Source of the DNA: Verrucomicrobiota bacterium
Lineage (GTDB): Bacteria > Verrucomicrobiota > Verrucomicrobiia > Limisphaerales > SXQI01
Length of the DNA stretch: 16,228 nt
Reading direction: 5' to 3'
NCBI GenBank assembly: GCA_008933045.1
Contig: WBXJ01000039.1
Span: 1-16,228 of the forward strand
Shown: in pieces, positions 15,179-16,228 of the stretch
Layout: each line of letters starts with the position of its first letter
Position numbering within the stretch: the stretch's first letter is position 1
The notes under the pieces: model-generated
What the model was told of the DNA's origin: nothing
Seen by the model: only the letters and a program-made list of their open reading frames with translations
Database searches by the model: none
Translations under genes and position numbers: made by a program

Positions 15179-16228
15179 ATGCTGACTGCATCACATAAAC
15201 CAATCAAAAGGCGGTTGCGTTGGAAATCACTTTGCTTTTTAACGCTCGCCGCATTTTGTTACTGGCTTTACATCTGGTTTTTTTGGGACACGCAACGGCA
15301 AGATAAAATTCTCCGCACGGGTCTATTGATCATCATTTTTGCGACCGTGTCCTTCCTGTGGTTGATGTTGATTTCAGGGCTGCCTTGGAAACGTCGGTTT
15401 CAAACAGCGGGAGTCTGCCTGCTTGGCATCGCTAGTTTTGCCGGGATCTTCCGAATTTCTGAAGTGACCGGTGACTTGGTGCCGATTCTTGAACCTCGCT
15501 GGCGACATGTGGCAGTTTCCTCGACTCCTGCAGCCGCTGCCCCGATCGTTCCATCGACACCTGTCACGAACACTTTTTGGTTTCCTCAATACCTCGGGCC
15601 AAACCGTGATGGCGTGCTTCCGGATACCGTGGTGAAATCCGACTGGACGACCCATCCACCTCAGCAAGTGTGGAGACACCCCGTAGGCGCTGCGTGGTCA
15701 GGCTTTGCGGTGTCGGGCGTTCGCGCCGTTACCATGGAACAACGCGGCGATGACGAAGCAATTACCTGTTATGATGTGATGACAGGTCTTCCACTTTGGG
15801 AACACCGATATGCGGCCCGGTACGCCACAACCATTGGAGGCGAGGGCCCTCGCGTTACCCCCACACTTTCTCGTGATCGTGTTTACACAATGGGCGGCAG
15901 CGGAGTCACCTCATGCGTCAATCTCGCCGATGGTAAGCCAGTTTGGTCCCGAAATCTCTACGCAGAAAACCAATTAACTGTGGGGGACTGGGGTGTCGTT
16001 AGTGCGCCTTTATTAGTGGGAAATCGGGTGATCGTCAGCATTGGAGCCGGAGCGGGTAAGTCACTTTTTGCCCTCGATGCGCTTACAGGATCGACAATTT
16101 GGAGTGGTGGCGATGATGGTGCGAGCTACAGTTCTCCAACGCTCCTGAACATTGCACGCCAGCCCCAGATCCTAATTTTTAACAATCCCGGCGTCGCTGC
16201 TCATGATCCCGTGGATGGTAAAGTGCTC
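15179..16228 (+). CDS. Membrane-anchored PQQ-like beta-propeller protein (partial, cut by right edge)
   Basis: The frame is open for 350 codons from the ATG at 15179 to the edge with no stop. Three hydrophobic segments come first (about residues 17-36, 47-66 and 76-92), then a proline/alanine-rich linker, then a beta-propeller region with typical PQQ-like repeat blades: FPQYLGPNRDGVLPD, VWRHPVGAAWSGFAV, ITCYDVMTGLPLWEHRY, VNLADGKPVWSRNLY, LFALDALTGSTIWSGG and AHDPVDGK. The repeated pattern is an aspartate-x-x-[TD]G followed by a hydrophobic-Trp end. In PVC bacteria such proteins are abundant; many lack PQQ-binding residues and serve as protein-interaction or assembly modules, so redox activity should not be assumed. 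The propeller presumably faces the periplasm. It begins 52 nt after the fusion gene and may share its transcript. Confidence 0.85.
   Translation, partial: MLTASHKPIKRRLRWKSLCFLTLAAFCYWLYIWFFWDTQRQDKILRTGLLIIIFATVSFLWLMLISGLPWKRRFQTAGVCLLGIASFAGIFRISEVTGDLVPILEPRWRHVAVSSTPAAAAPIVPSTPVTNTFWFPQYLGPNRDGVLPDTVVKSDWTTHPPQQVWRHPVGAAWSGFAVSGVRAVTMEQRGDDEAITCYDVMTGLPLWEHRYAARYATTIGGEGPRVTPTLSRDRVYTMGGSGVTSCVNLADGKPVWSRNLYAENQLTVGDWGVVSAPLLVGNRVIVSIGAGAGKSLFALDALTGSTIWSGGDDGASYSSPTLLNIARQPQILIFNNPGVAAHDPVDGKVL

Overview
The window looks like a chromosomal segment of a Gram-negative, heterotrophic member of the Planctomycetes-Verrucomicrobia-Chlamydiae superphylum, most likely Verrucomicrobiota. This is inferred from the mix of genes: a lipid A gene (lpxB) beside a Gfo/Idh dehydrogenase, a secreted ceramidase-like protein fused to an alpha/beta hydrolase, a membrane-anchored PQQ-type beta-propeller protein, a signal-peptide metallophosphatase, and a degenerate Fe-S type aldo/keto reductase. 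No phage, insertion sequence, CRISPR or RNA gene is visible.

Left edge (1-290): the sequence starts inside a perfect 44-bp inverted repeat. Its arms encode the C-terminus of an outer-membrane beta-barrel protein twice, in opposite directions. This is either a fold-back assembly artefact at a contig end or a real inversion or duplication. A strong hairpin (218-253) follows. Minus-strand block (288-3719): a likely operon transcribed leftward, Gfo/Idh dehydrogenase > lpxB > aldo/keto reductase, the first two overlapping or nearly so. Its first gene could supply a modified sugar nucleotide to lipid A, but that is inference.

Plus-strand block (3838-8430): a good sigma70-like promoter drives citrate synthase, sucC and sucD (gaps of 18 and 12 nt), followed by the classic YggT/YggU pair. 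This is a compact TCA-cycle operon. Then come a threonine aldolase (minus) divergent from a SirB1-type transglutaminase-fold protein (plus), and a secreted purple-acid-phosphatase-like enzyme and an SDR dehydrogenase (minus, likely SDR > phosphatase).

Right block (12627-16228): a divergent promoter region leads into a 793-residue secreted fusion protein with a neutral-ceramidase-like N-terminal half and a complete serine hydrolase C-terminal half. It is followed by a three-TM protein with a PQQ-like propeller, cut by the right edge; this gene has no stop codon in the window. The fusion protein is the most novel-looking item. Almost no gene start in the window has a recognisable Shine-Dalgarno sequence, which suggests SD-independent initiation is common in this organism.
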